Positions 21,650 to 29,546 of a stretch of DNA of 33,685 nt are shown here, piece after piece. Both the position numbers and the translations under genes were made by a program. The DNA comes from Acidimicrobiia bacterium (GTDB lineage: Bacteria; Actinomycetota; Acidimicrobiia; Acidimicrobiales; Poriferisodalaceae): contig JAJEBN010000051.1 in the NCBI GenBank assembly GCA_022822525.1, forward strand, positions 1 through 33,685, read 5' to 3'. The first letter of the stretch is position 1. Each line of letters opens with the position of its first letter. The notes under the pieces are model-generated. The model was not told where the DNA came from. It did not search any database and saw nothing but the letters and a program-made list of their open reading frames with translations.

Positions 21650-22456
21650 ATGTCGGCAGATTCGGGGATCGTCCTGGAGACGGTGCGGGTGGATGGCGAC
21701 GGGCCGGTGCGGCATCTGGTGCTGAACCGGCCGGAGGTTCACAACGCCGTCAACTCCCAGCTGATCGCCGACGTTCACGCTGCGTGCCTGGCGCTCGATG
21801 CCGACCCGAGCGTGCGGGTGGTGATCGTGCGCGGCGAGGGCCGCAGCCTGTCCTCGGGGGCCGACCTGAAGCAGGGGCGGGGCACCAGCCTCGACGCCAT
21901 GCTCGGCTCCAAGGCGGGCGCCCGCATGTACGACACGCTGATGCACCTCAACGCCGTCACGATCTGCCTCTGCCACGGCTACATGATCGGCGGGGGAGGG
22001 GTGCTGCCGGCCGCGTGCGACTTCCGCATCGGCAGCCCGTCGATGAGCCTGACGCTCAATGAGGTCAGCATCGGCTTCAACCTGACGTGGCACTCGGTGC
22101 CGGCGCTGGTGAACCTGGTGGGGCCGCACCGGGCCAAGGAGATGCTGATTCTCGGCCGCACCTACGGGATGGAAGAGCTCGACGGTTGGGGCTTCTTCAC
22201 CGAGACGGTGTCCGGTGACGACGAGCTGGTGCCAGCCGCCGAGCGCCTGGCCGCGGCCGTCGTGAACCAGCCGCCGGTGCCGGTGACGTCGTCGAAGGCG
22301 TCGATCAACGCGCAGGCGATGCCGCTCGGCCGGGCGATCAACCACCTCGACCATGTGGCGGTCGGCTACATGGGCAAGAGCGAGAGCTCGCGCGCCGCGG
22401 TGCGCAGCTACTTCGACCGCGACGATCCCGACGCCCGCACCTGGTCCGACGACTGA
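21650..22456 (+). CDS. Enoyl-CoA hydratase/isomerase (crotonase) family protein
   Basis: The 268-residue crotonase-fold protein opens HLVLNRPEVHNAVNSQL. Oxyanion-hole segments are SLSSGADLKQ and CHGYMIGGGGVLPAACD. LNEVSIGFNLTWHSVPALV stands where typical hydratases have the PE..LG..PG.GG segment: the first Glu is kept, but the Gly-rich turn is replaced by NLTWHS. The exact reaction (hydratase, isomerase, thioesterase, decarboxylase) is therefore unclear. GGGGAG lies 6 bp before the ATG. It is not closely linked to an acyl-CoA operon; the downstream cupredoxin-like gene begins about 40 bp later. Confidence 0.9.
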   Translation: MSADSGIVLETVRVDGDGPVRHLVLNRPEVHNAVNSQLIADVHAACLALDADPSVRVVIVRGEGRSLSSGADLKQGRGTSLDAMLGSKAGARMYDTLMHLNAVTICLCHGYMIGGGGVLPAACDFRIGSPSMSLTLNEVSIGFNLTWHSVPALVNLVGPHRAKEMLILGRTYGMEELDGWGFFTETVSGDDELVPAAERLAAAVVNQPPVPVTSSKASINAQAMPLGRAINHLDHVAVGYMGKSESSRAAVRSYFDRDDPDARTWSDD

Positions 22457-22496
22457 GCGGGACCGCTCGGCGCGACGCACCTGCGAGGATGGAGGC

Positions 22497-23006
22497 GTGA
22501 TCGAGCGGCGCAACGCCTCGTCGCCGACTGGGGCGGACGGCGAGCGAGACGCCTCTGCGCTCCCGGGCGCCGATGCCGGCGACGACGATGAGCAGACTGG
22601 GGCACCCGATGTGCGCCCGGCACAGCGGCGTGACCGGGGCTGGCCGAACCAGCGCACCTTGCTGCTGTACCTGGTGGGCGGGCTGCTGATCGCGGCGATC
22701 CCCGTGGTGGTGGCGCGCTTCGTCGACCAGCCCCCCGGCGACACCTACACCATCGACATACCGCCGGGGACGGCTGACGCGATCGCAGCCGGCGATGACG
22801 TCGAGGTCATTCCCGACGAGCTGGACTTCACGCTGCGCGATGTGCTGATCATCGTGAACCGTGACTCGGTGGCGCACACCATCGGCCCGTTCGAGATCGG
22901 GCCCGGCGAACAGTCCGAGCATTCGTTCAACGAGGTAGCCGCCATCAGCGCCTACTGCTCGCTGCACCCCTCCGGCAGCATCAGCATCTCCATCGGCGAC
23001 GGCTGA
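22497..23006 (+). CDS. Membrane-anchored cupredoxin-like protein
   Basis: The 169-residue protein has an acidic cytoplasmic start, one transmembrane helix (about 54-75, TLLLYLVGGLLIAAIPVVVA) and an outer cupredoxin-like domain. VLIIVNRDSVAHTIGPFEI has His127; SAYCSLHPSG has Cys154 and His157, the order of type 1 copper ligands. The axial Met that normally follows (as in CxxHxxxxM) is missing and the loop is short, so it may bind copper differently or not at all. The start is GTG at 22497, with GAGG 8 bp upstream. It may be an electron carrier or copper-binding protein on the outer membrane face; no oxidase gene is near. Confidence 0.75.
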   Translation: MIERRNASSPTGADGERDASALPGADAGDDDEQTGAPDVRPAQRRDRGWPNQRTLLLYLVGGLLIAAIPVVVARFVDQPPGDTYTIDIPPGTADAIAAGDDVEVIPDELDFTLRDVLIIVNRDSVAHTIGPFEIGPGEQSEHSFNEVAAISAYCSLHPSGSISISIGDG

Positions 23007-23093
23007 GCGCCCGCGAACCCAGCCCTGCGGCTGAGCCAATAGTGAGCCCGTGCCCCGGTCGAGCGCTGGCCGCCCGCCCGCGGCCGTGCGCTG

Positions 23094-23972
23094 CTACGCC
23101 TCGTTGCAGGCCGGCAGAGCCTCGTCGGCGAACTGCACGATCGCATCCTCGGGCCGGCCCATGCGCAGCGCCGCCGTGTTGACCAGCAACCGCTGCACGC
23201 CGTGGTCGCGGTACACCTCAAGCCCTTCGAGCCCCTCGCGGTGGTAGTTCCAGTACGCGGTCAGCGCCAGCTCGGCCGGGTCGCGCCCCTGCCGGTCGCA
23301 CTCTGCACGCATCTCGCCGATCAAGCGCTTGAAGTCGTCGAGGTCCTTGTGGATCACGTACCAGCCGTCGCCCCGCGCCACCAGGCGTCGGATTGCCGGC
23401 GGCGTGGTGCCGCCGATGAGCAGCGGCATGCGGGGCCGCTGGGCCGGTGTGGGCAGCATGGAGAACCCCGTCCAGTCCAGGAACTCGCCCCGGAAATCCA
23501 CGTCCTCGCCGGTCCAAGCGGCGGTCATGGCGTCGATGTACTCGTCAGCCCGGGCGCCCCGGCGGTCGAACGGCACGCCGAGCGCGTCGAATTCCTCCTC
23601 CAGCCAGCCCACGCCGATGCCGAGCTCCAGCCGCCCGCCCGACAGGTGGTCCAGCGATGACGCCTGCTTGGCGAAGTACAGGGCATTGGCCTGGGTGACG
23701 ATGTTGACGCCGGTGCCGAGCCGCAGGCGCTGAGTTGCCCCCGCCACGAAGGTCAGAGCGATGAACGGGTCGGTGAAGCCCTGATCTGACGGGATCGACA
23801 GCTTGCCGCTGGGGTTGTACGGGTAGCGGCTCTCGTAGTCGTGCGGCACGATCACATGCTCGAACGTCCATACCGACTCGTAGCCGAGCTCCTCGAGCTG
23901 CTGGGCGAACGACCGCAAGTACCCAGGGTCGAGGTAAGTGGCCGAGTTGATGGGTGTGATGCCGACGTGCAT
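23094..23972 (-). CDS. LLM-class F420-dependent oxidoreductase (luciferase-like)
   Basis: The 292-residue TIM-barrel protein of the luciferase-like monooxygenase family has the TIGR03619-like pattern: HVGITPINSATYLDPGYL at the start, LEELGYESVWTFEHVIVP, TFVAGATQRLRLGTGVNIV, LDHLSGGRLELGIGVGWLEE, then PLLIGGTTPPAIRRL. Such actinobacterial enzymes usually use the deazaflavin F420. The substrate is unknown. ATG at 23972 is preferred, with a TACAGT hexamer 7 nt before it; GTG at 23993 would add seven residues. It stands alone, divergent from the MFS transporter. Confidence 0.88.
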   Translation of the reverse strand: MHVGITPINSATYLDPGYLRSFAQQLEELGYESVWTFEHVIVPHDYESRYPYNPSGKLSIPSDQGFTDPFIALTFVAGATQRLRLGTGVNIVTQANALYFAKQASSLDHLSGGRLELGIGVGWLEEEFDALGVPFDRRGARADEYIDAMTAAWTGEDVDFRGEFLDWTGFSMLPTPAQRPRMPLLIGGTTPPAIRRLVARGDGWYVIHKDLDDFKRLIGEMRAECDRQGRDPAELALTAYWNYHREGLEGLEVYRDHGVQRLLVNTAALRMGRPEDAIVQFADEALPACNEA

Positions 23973-23979
23973 CTGCGGG

Positions 23980-23985
23980 ACTGTA
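23980..23985 (-). promoter_or_regulatory. Candidate -10 box (TACAGT) for the LLM oxidoreductase gene
   Basis: On the minus strand TACAGT fits TAnnnT and ends 7 nt before the ATG at 23972, with no ribosome-binding site. This is consistent with a leaderless transcript and supports that start. Confidence 0.4.
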
Positions 23986-24092
23986 CGCAACACCTGTAGC
24001 GAGCGCCGCTGGCCCCGCTGGCCTCGCCGATCTGGTCAATCCAACGAGCCCACCAGCCCCGCACACCGCGCAGTCGTGCATGCAGCGGCCAA

Positions 24093-25472
24093 GTGCGCCA
24101 AGCTGTTGCGGTGCGGGACGAAGCTGCCCTCAATGGCACTGTCTTCGCAGTGCGGCGCGCCTCGCTGTACTCGCGCTCAGATCAAGAGCGCATCCAGCGG
24201 CGCACGGTCGTCGTTCTCATCGCAAGCCAGGCGGCCGGCGGCTTCGGTCTGGTCGCCACCTACATCGTGAGCGCCCTGCTGGCGAAGGACATCACCGGCA
24301 GCGCCACGCTCGGCACCATCGCTGCAAGCTGCCTGTCGATCGGCTCGGCGTCGGTTGCGGTGCCGATGTCGCGTCTGATGAACCGCTACGGGCGCCGCTC
24401 GGGTCTGCGCTTCGGCTACCTGGTCGGCGCCGGCGGGGCTCTGTCGGCAGTGCTGGGCGCGATCCTGCTGAATTACCCGCTGCTGTGTCTGGGCGTGTTC
24501 GGTGCGGGGGCCGGCAACGCAGCCAACCTCGCGACCCGGTACGCCGCTTCGGACCTGTCCACTGAGCAGCGCCGTGCCAGCACCATCAGCATGATCGTGT
24601 GGGCGACCACGTTCGGCTCCACTGCGGGCTCTGCGGTGTCCGGCTTTGCCAGCGAGGTCGGCGTCGCGTTCGGGCTTCCCGACAAGACCGGCTCGTATGT
24701 GTTCGCCGGCATCATGTTCTTGCTCGCAGCGGCGATCATCGAAGTCTTCCTGCGTCCCGACCCGATGCATGTGGCCAGCGAGCTGTCCGAGAACGGTGAC
24801 GGCAGTGCTTCCCATGAGCCCGCGCTGCCCGCCCCGTCGACGCGTGAGGCGATCTCGCTGATCTGGCAGCGGCCCGAGGCTCGGCTGGCGGTGCTGGCGA
24901 TGATCGTCAGCCAGGTGACCATGGTGGGGGTCATGGCGCTGACGCCGTTGCACATGGATGAAGGCGGCCAGTCTCAGAGCGTCATCGGGTACATGATGGC
25001 GTTCCACATTCTGGGCATGTACCTGTTCTCGCCGGTGGTCGGTCGTCTGACCGACAAGATCGGCAGCTACCCGATGCTGTTCATTGCCGGCGGCTTGTGC
25101 ACCTGGGGTGCCTACTGGGCCGCGATCACACCGCCGGCCGGGGCGCTGGGGGTGTTCATGGGGAACTTCCTGGTGGGTCTGGGCTGGTGCTTCGGGGTGG
25201 TCGCGGCGTCGAACCTGATGGTGGCGCTGTATCCGATTCACCAGCGAGTCTCGGTTCAGGGTGTCGGCGACTTCGCCATGCTCGCTTCGGGGGCGGTGGC
25301 CGGTCTGAGCTCGGGGGCGCTGTATTCGGTCTTCCAGTACAGCGGTGTGAACTACGCGAATGCGCTGTTCGGCGTGGCGCTGATCCTGGCCACGTTCCTC
25401 ACCTACACCGGCGTGCGTCGCTCGACGCGCCGCCCGCACCACCAGCAGCCAGCGGTCGCCGTCGGCGGCTGA
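24093..25472 (+). CDS. MFS transporter
   Basis: The 459-residue protein has about 12 hydrophobic segments in two halves. The first helix starts near residue 38 (VVVLIASQAAGGFGLVATYIV). SRLMNRYGRRSGLRFGYLVG after helix 2 and VGRLTDKIGSYPMLFIAGGL in the second half are the MFS inter-helix motif A. An acidic loop (about 230-255) separates the halves. The substrate is unknown. The start is uncertain: in-frame GTGs at 24093, 24111 and 24150 precede the first helix, none with a clear ribosome-binding site. Confidence 0.9.
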   Translation: MRQAVAVRDEAALNGTVFAVRRASLYSRSDQERIQRRTVVVLIASQAAGGFGLVATYIVSALLAKDITGSATLGTIAASCLSIGSASVAVPMSRLMNRYGRRSGLRFGYLVGAGGALSAVLGAILLNYPLLCLGVFGAGAGNAANLATRYAASDLSTEQRRASTISMIVWATTFGSTAGSAVSGFASEVGVAFGLPDKTGSYVFAGIMFLLAAAIIEVFLRPDPMHVASELSENGDGSASHEPALPAPSTREAISLIWQRPEARLAVLAMIVSQVTMVGVMALTPLHMDEGGQSQSVIGYMMAFHILGMYLFSPVVGRLTDKIGSYPMLFIAGGLCTWGAYWAAITPPAGALGVFMGNFLVGLGWCFGVVAASNLMVALYPIHQRVSVQGVGDFAMLASGAVAGLSSGALYSVFQYSGVNYANALFGVALILATFLTYTGVRRSTRRPHHQQPAVAVGG

Positions 25473-25567
25473 GCCGCAGCGCCGCGAGCACGCCGATTCG
25501 TGCGGCGGCCGCCGAACGGGCTGCTGTTGCAGGTCCAGCTCGCCCCCGTTGCGCGCGGTCGCGCTCC

Positions 25568-26461
25568 CTACGGCGCAGCGAAGCTGAAGGTGCGCTCGCC
25601 GTTCAGGACGACTTCGAACGTCTCGCCCGAGATGAACCCGTCGCCGAGGTGGACGATGGCGTCGAGTTCGAGGTCTCGCTCCGAGCAGTCCTGCGCCCAC
25701 GGCACCGGTGCCGGCACCCAGGCCGTCACGGCGACCTCGAAGCGGCTGCCGCTTCGGACGGCTTCCTCCCTGCCGATGCGGTAGCAGCCGTCCTCGCTCG
25801 AGGTCACGAACACGACGTGCAGGTAGCCGCTGCTCCGGCTGACTGTCGAGCCCTCCCAGATCATCCCCACATCGGTGGCGTGGACAGGGGCCTCGACCCG
25901 GTCGGGATCGGTAGGGCTCCAGCCTTCGGGCGCCAGCTCTGGCGGCGGCTCCACCATCACGAGCGTCATGTCGACTCGGCGCGGGTTGCCCCGGGTGATC
26001 ACGTCGTACGCGGTGTCGTTGGTGAAGGCCATCCGACCGTCGCCCTCGGTGATCACTGCCGAGACTGAGTAGACGTTGCGGTCGTCGATCTCGTCGCTGA
26101 CGTAGCGCAGGTCGAAGTCGATGGGCACCTGGCCGGGACTGCCGATGACCTGCTCCGCGATGAGCACCGCGGCGGCGTCGGCATATGACGTGTCGCGCAG
26201 CTGCACCGTCACGACGGCATCTGGCGTCAGCGCAATGCGCTCGCGGTAGGTGATCGTGCCCCGCACCGACGCGTCGGCGCCCGGCGGCGCGGGCGAGGTT
26301 GTCTGGGCGGAGTTGCTGTCCGCGTCACAGGCACTGGCGGCGAGCCCCAGGCCGGCGGCGAGCGCAAGCCCGGCGGCGCTCGTCGTCCACCGGGATGCAC
26401 CCCAGCAGGTTCGCCTTCTGCCTGCACGCGTGCGGTGCGAATGCGTCAACGGTGCAGTCAT
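25568..26461 (-). CDS. YbaY-type lipoprotein
   Basis: The 297-residue lipoprotein has a long basic N-region with Arg residues (RAGRRR), hydrophobic core GLALAAGLGLAAS and lipobox ending at Cys45. The YbaY-like domain VRGTITYRERIALTPDAVVTVQLRD, then IAEQVI and FDLRY (about 66-120), matches type III secretion/YbaY-family proteins, which are Sec-exported and lipid-anchored. The second half (WEGSTVSRSSGYLHVVFVTS and later) is not recognised. No binding partner is inferred. It is convergent with the MFS gene. Confidence 0.82.
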   Translation of the reverse strand: MTAPLTHSHRTRAGRRRTCWGASRWTTSAAGLALAAGLGLAASACDADSNSAQTTSPAPPGADASVRGTITYRERIALTPDAVVTVQLRDTSYADAAAVLIAEQVIGSPGQVPIDFDLRYVSDEIDDRNVYSVSAVITEGDGRMAFTNDTAYDVITRGNPRRVDMTLVMVEPPPELAPEGWSPTDPDRVEAPVHATDVGMIWEGSTVSRSSGYLHVVFVTSSEDGCYRIGREEAVRSGSRFEVAVTAWVPAPVPWAQDCSERDLELDAIVHLGDGFISGETFEVVLNGERTFSFAAP

Positions 26462-26585
26462 CTGATGCCGTCTCCAAGGACTGTGCTGCCGCGCGCATCG
26501 GGCTCACGCGCTGCCCATTTCAACGCACGGCGGCTGATGCGGGTTCCCATCCCGTTGGAGCGCCGATCACGCGCTGCGGGCAGCA

Positions 26586-27431
26586 TCAGCCGAGGGCGTC
26601 ACCTTGCAGCGAGGCCAGCAGCGAACCCTGCGGACCGAGCGGCTCCACGCCGAGCGTGCGGAAGATGCGCCAGTGCAGGCTGATGTCCGAGGCGATGATC
26701 GGCACGCCGAGCTGCGCTTCGATGTCGGCAGCCAGGCTCACGAAGCGGCGCGGCAGGCCGTCGGTGCCCCGGTAGTTGGACATGCCGTTGACGAGCACCG
26801 CGTCCACGTCGGGTGCCTGGCTCAGGGCGTGCTCGCAGGATCGCAGCGCCAGGTCGCCCCCGAAGATCCAGGTGCAGTCGTTCACCTCGTCCTGGGTGGC
26901 GTACCAGCCCTGGTCGACGAAGTTCCCGGCCCACACCACGTCGATGCCGGCGCTGCGCAGGAACCGCGCCACGCCGTCGCGCCAGTCGGGCCAGAAGTAC
27001 ACGGCGTTGAGCGCGATCCGCTCGTAGCCGTGCGCCTCGCAGGCCTCCACGAGCGTCAGGCCGGCCATGTGGAACGGCGTCTCGTACTTGTCGGACATCT
27101 CGGCGGTGAAGCGGCGGATGTCGGCGCAGTCGGTGCCGGCGGCATGCACCCAGTTGGTGCCGACCTGGCCCACTACGTCGGCGCCGCTGCCCGACAGGCA
27201 GTGCACGGTTTCTTCGAGCAGGTGAAACAGACCCGCCCGGTCGCTGAGCCGGTGCGCGTAGCCGGGGGCGTGCAGCAGGCGGCCGTGCACGCCCACCGAC
27301 GGCGGGCACATGCGCAGGAAGTCGGTGGGAGCGGCGTCGAAGTCCATCGGCGGTGCCGTGAAGCCGACCTGGTGCGGGAACAGCTTCTTCGACGGGTCAG
27401 CCCACTTGGCGGGCTTGAAGGGCGCGCTCAT
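26586..27431 (-). CDS. Asp/Glu racemase-fold protein (arylmalonate decarboxylase/maleate isomerase-like), Cys-less
   Basis: The 281-residue protein has the two-lobe pattern of the Asp/Glu racemase superfamily closest to AMDase and maleate isomerase: GFTAPPMDF, LLEETVHCLSGSGADVVGQVGTNW, YETPFHMAGLTLVEA with ALNAVYFWPDWRDGVARFL, then DAVLVNGMSNYRG and LGVPIIASDISLHWRIFRTLG. The first catalytic Cys position is Gly91 (GTN, as in AMDase), and the second Cys (C188 in AMDase) appears to be Gly216 (GMSN). The racemase or decarboxylase chemistry of the family is therefore unlikely. GGAAGGAGG precedes the ATG at 27431. It is last of a five-gene run. Confidence 0.75.
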   Translation of the reverse strand: MSAPFKPAKWADPSKKLFPHQVGFTAPPMDFDAAPTDFLRMCPPSVGVHGRLLHAPGYAHRLSDRAGLFHLLEETVHCLSGSGADVVGQVGTNWVHAAGTDCADIRRFTAEMSDKYETPFHMAGLTLVEACEAHGYERIALNAVYFWPDWRDGVARFLRSAGIDVVWAGNFVDQGWYATQDEVNDCTWIFGGDLALRSCEHALSQAPDVDAVLVNGMSNYRGTDGLPRRFVSLAADIEAQLGVPIIASDISLHWRIFRTLGVEPLGPQGSLLASLQGDALG

Positions 27432-27511
27432 CGGCGGTGCCTCCTTCCTGTCGCGGCTGCGCCGGTGCTGCGTGGAGCCTCGGGCGAGGACGTGCGGCGG
27501 CCGGTCAGCAT

Positions 27512-28273
27512 TCAGGCGCTCCAGCCGCCGTCGACGTGGATCGTCTGGCCGGTGATGTAGCTGGCGCCGGCGCACAGGAACAGGCACGCGTCGGCGTACT
27601 CGGCCGCAGTGCCGGGACGGCCCAGCGGCAGCGACTCGGAATCTTCGAAGACCGTCGCCCAGCGGATCGGGAAATTCGTGGAGTCAGGGTGCACATAGCT
27701 GGGGGAGATGGCGTTCACCCGCACCTCGGGGGCGAGGCCGCGCGCCAGCTCCTTGGTGAGCGTGATGAGGCCGCCCTTGGCGACGCTGTACGGCGAGCTG
27801 GAGCCGCCGCCCCGCCAGCCCGACATGGACGCCGTGTTCACGATGGCCCCGCGTGCTGCCTTCAGGTAGGGCGCAGCGGCCTTGGCGGTGCGGAACGCCG
27901 ACAGCAGGTTGATCGACAGCGCTTCGGCCCACAGTTCCTCGGTCTGCGATTCGAGGTCGCCGGCGGGGATGGTCTGCAGGGTGACGGGATGCCCGGCGAT
28001 GTTCAGCAGGTAGTCGATGCCGCCCATCCGGTCGGCGGCAGCTTCGACCATCGCCACCACCGAGTCGTTGTCGCGCAGGTCGCACGGCGCCTCGAACACG
28101 TCGAGGCCGTCTTCCCGCAGTGCCTGCACGGTGCCGGAGAGCCGCTCGCCCGGCAGGTCGGCGATAGCCACGGCGGAGCCGTTGGCGGCGAACGTGCGGG
28201 TCACGCCGAGGCCGATGCCGCTGGCCCCGCCGCTGACGATGCTGCGCTTGCCGCTGAGATCGGCGCTGATCAT
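27512..28273 (-). CDS. Short-chain dehydrogenase/reductase (SDR)
   Basis: The 253-residue classical SDR has SGGASGIG (14-21), the NIAG variant of NNAG (91-94), and the active site Ser149/151, Tyr162 and Lys166 (YSVAK), ending ITGQTIHVDGG. It should oxidise an alcohol or reduce a ketone with NAD(P)(H). AAGGGAG lies 8 bp before the ATG at 28273. It is fourth of the run, about 30 bp after the dioxygenase stop and 80 bp before the next gene. A longer frame upstream is out of register with any homology and was rejected. Confidence 0.93.
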   Translation of the reverse strand: MISADLSGKRSIVSGGASGIGLGVTRTFAANGSAVAIADLPGERLSGTVQALREDGLDVFEAPCDLRDNDSVVAMVEAAADRMGGIDYLLNIAGHPVTLQTIPAGDLESQTEELWAEALSINLLSAFRTAKAAAPYLKAARGAIVNTASMSGWRGGGSSSPYSVAKGGLITLTKELARGLAPEVRVNAISPSYVHPDSTNFPIRWATVFEDSESLPLGRPGTAAEYADACLFLCAGASYITGQTIHVDGGWSA

Positions 28274-28304
28274 GTGGCTGCTCCCTTCGTGAATCGCTGA
28301 GTGC

Positions 28305-29543
28305 TCATGAGCCCTGCGGCAGGTACTGGTCGTGGCGCCACGGGTCGAGCCGCAGGCTGAGCTCGCGCAGGCGGCCGTGGAACTCGTCGCGGGGCACGTG
28401 GCACAGCCGGATATGGCGGCCCGATGCGGGGTCGAACTCGGTGCGGCCGTGCATGACCCGGTGGTTGTCGATGAGCACGCCCTGGCCGGGCTCGACCCGG
28501 ATGGCTGCGGTGAACTCGGGGCTGAGCATGCGGTCGCTGAAGGCCCGGATGGCGTTGTAGAGGCGGTCGACGTCGTCGGGCGGCACGTCGAGCGGGCCGA
28601 GCGCCCGGTCGAAGTAGCGGATGCCGCTGGGGCGACCGAACTCGTCGAGCCGGATGAGCGGGCTGCGGCTTCGCAGGCTGATCTCGCCGGGGTGGCGCCG
28701 CACATGTGTGACGGGCAGGCAGGTGAGGGCCTCGAAGGCGTCGGGCTCGTCGGTGCGCAGCGACTCGGCGATGGCGAAGCCGTCCACGTAGGTGCTCATG
28801 CCGCCGACGTCGGTGTTGACCAGGCAGTGGAAGATGTCGATGCCGGGCGGTGAGTAGTAGAAGGCGTCGTCGATGTGGGGCGCCTGGGCCATGCCGGTCT
28901 TGGCGCCGAGCTTGGCCACCGGCTCGGCGCGCACGTCGTAGATGCGGCCGTAGACGGTCGTCTCGTGGATGGGGCCGACGAGGTTGGCGAGCTGCTCGGT
29001 GCAGGCGGGGTCGGTGCCCAGTTTGTCGATGCGCACGATGCCGTAGTCGGCCAAGAGCCGGTAGGCGTGCAGTTGGCCGGCGGCGCCGTCGCTGGCGTCG
29101 GCCCAGTCGACGGTGGGGAAGTCGTCGGCCAGTTCGACCCGCCAGGTGGCGGGCTGCCAGGCGGCCCTGCGCCGGCGAGCCTCGTCGTCGTAGGCGTTCG
29201 CCGCGAGCCAGTCGCTGCCGTAGGCGGAACTGTGGCTGTCGGGCCACGTCAGCACCAGGTCGCCGTTGCAAGCCCCGGCGTTGACGGGCGCGATATCGGG
29301 CGGGACGCTCGCCACGGTCGTGAAGCGGATGCCGTCGGCGGGGTTGCCGCACTCGGCACACCAGCAGCAGTGCCGCAGCCACTGCGCCGAGTAGGTGCGT
29401 CGGCGGCCGTCGGCGAAGGTGACGAGCACCTGGCGCCCGGCGATGGCCGCGCCGACCACAGCGGGTGCGTCAGCGATGCCGAGCCGGTTGCCGAGATGCG
29501 GGTTGTAGGTGGTGATGCCGCCCACAGCCCCGTGCTCGCTCAC
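28305..29543 (-). CDS. Gamma-butyrobetaine hydroxylase-like 2-oxoglutarate dioxygenase
   Basis: The 412-residue protein has an N-terminal GBBH-like zinc domain (LRHCCWCAECGNPAD; Cys60, 62, 65, with Cys59 also near), then the TauD/TfdA fold. Fe(II) ligands are His223 and Asp225 (APHIDDAFYYSPPG) and His365 (DNHRVMHGRTEF); Arg376 or Arg379 should bind 2-oxoglutarate. GBBH-family enzymes hydroxylate trimethylammonium substrates such as gamma-butyrobetaine or trimethyllysine. Whether this one does is not certain. It starts with GTG, 3 bp after the enolase-superfamily stop, with AGGAG about 10 bp upstream. Confidence 0.9.
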   Translation of the reverse strand: MSEHGAVGGITTYNPHLGNRLGIADAPAVVGAAIAGRQVLVTFADGRRRTYSAQWLRHCCWCAECGNPADGIRFTTVASVPPDIAPVNAGACNGDLVLTWPDSHSSAYGSDWLAANAYDDEARRRRAAWQPATWRVELADDFPTVDWADASDGAAGQLHAYRLLADYGIVRIDKLGTDPACTEQLANLVGPIHETTVYGRIYDVRAEPVAKLGAKTGMAQAPHIDDAFYYSPPGIDIFHCLVNTDVGGMSTYVDGFAIAESLRTDEPDAFEALTCLPVTHVRRHPGEISLRSRSPLIRLDEFGRPSGIRYFDRALGPLDVPPDDVDRLYNAIRAFSDRMLSPEFTAAIRVEPGQGVLIDNHRVMHGRTEFDPASGRHIRLCHVPRDEFHGRLRELSLRLDPWRHDQYLPQGS

Positions 29544-29546
29544 CGG

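Noticed and set aside
25460..25490. GCGGCTGAGCCGC palindrome at the MFS stop codon as a terminator
   Set aside because: Only a short palindrome with almost no loop and no T-run. It cannot be distinguished from chance in GC-rich DNA.
24177..25700. 507-codon minus-strand frame opposite the MFS transporter
   Set aside because: The plus strand encodes a clear 12-helix transporter with motif A; the antisense frame is Arg/His/Gln-rich without motifs.
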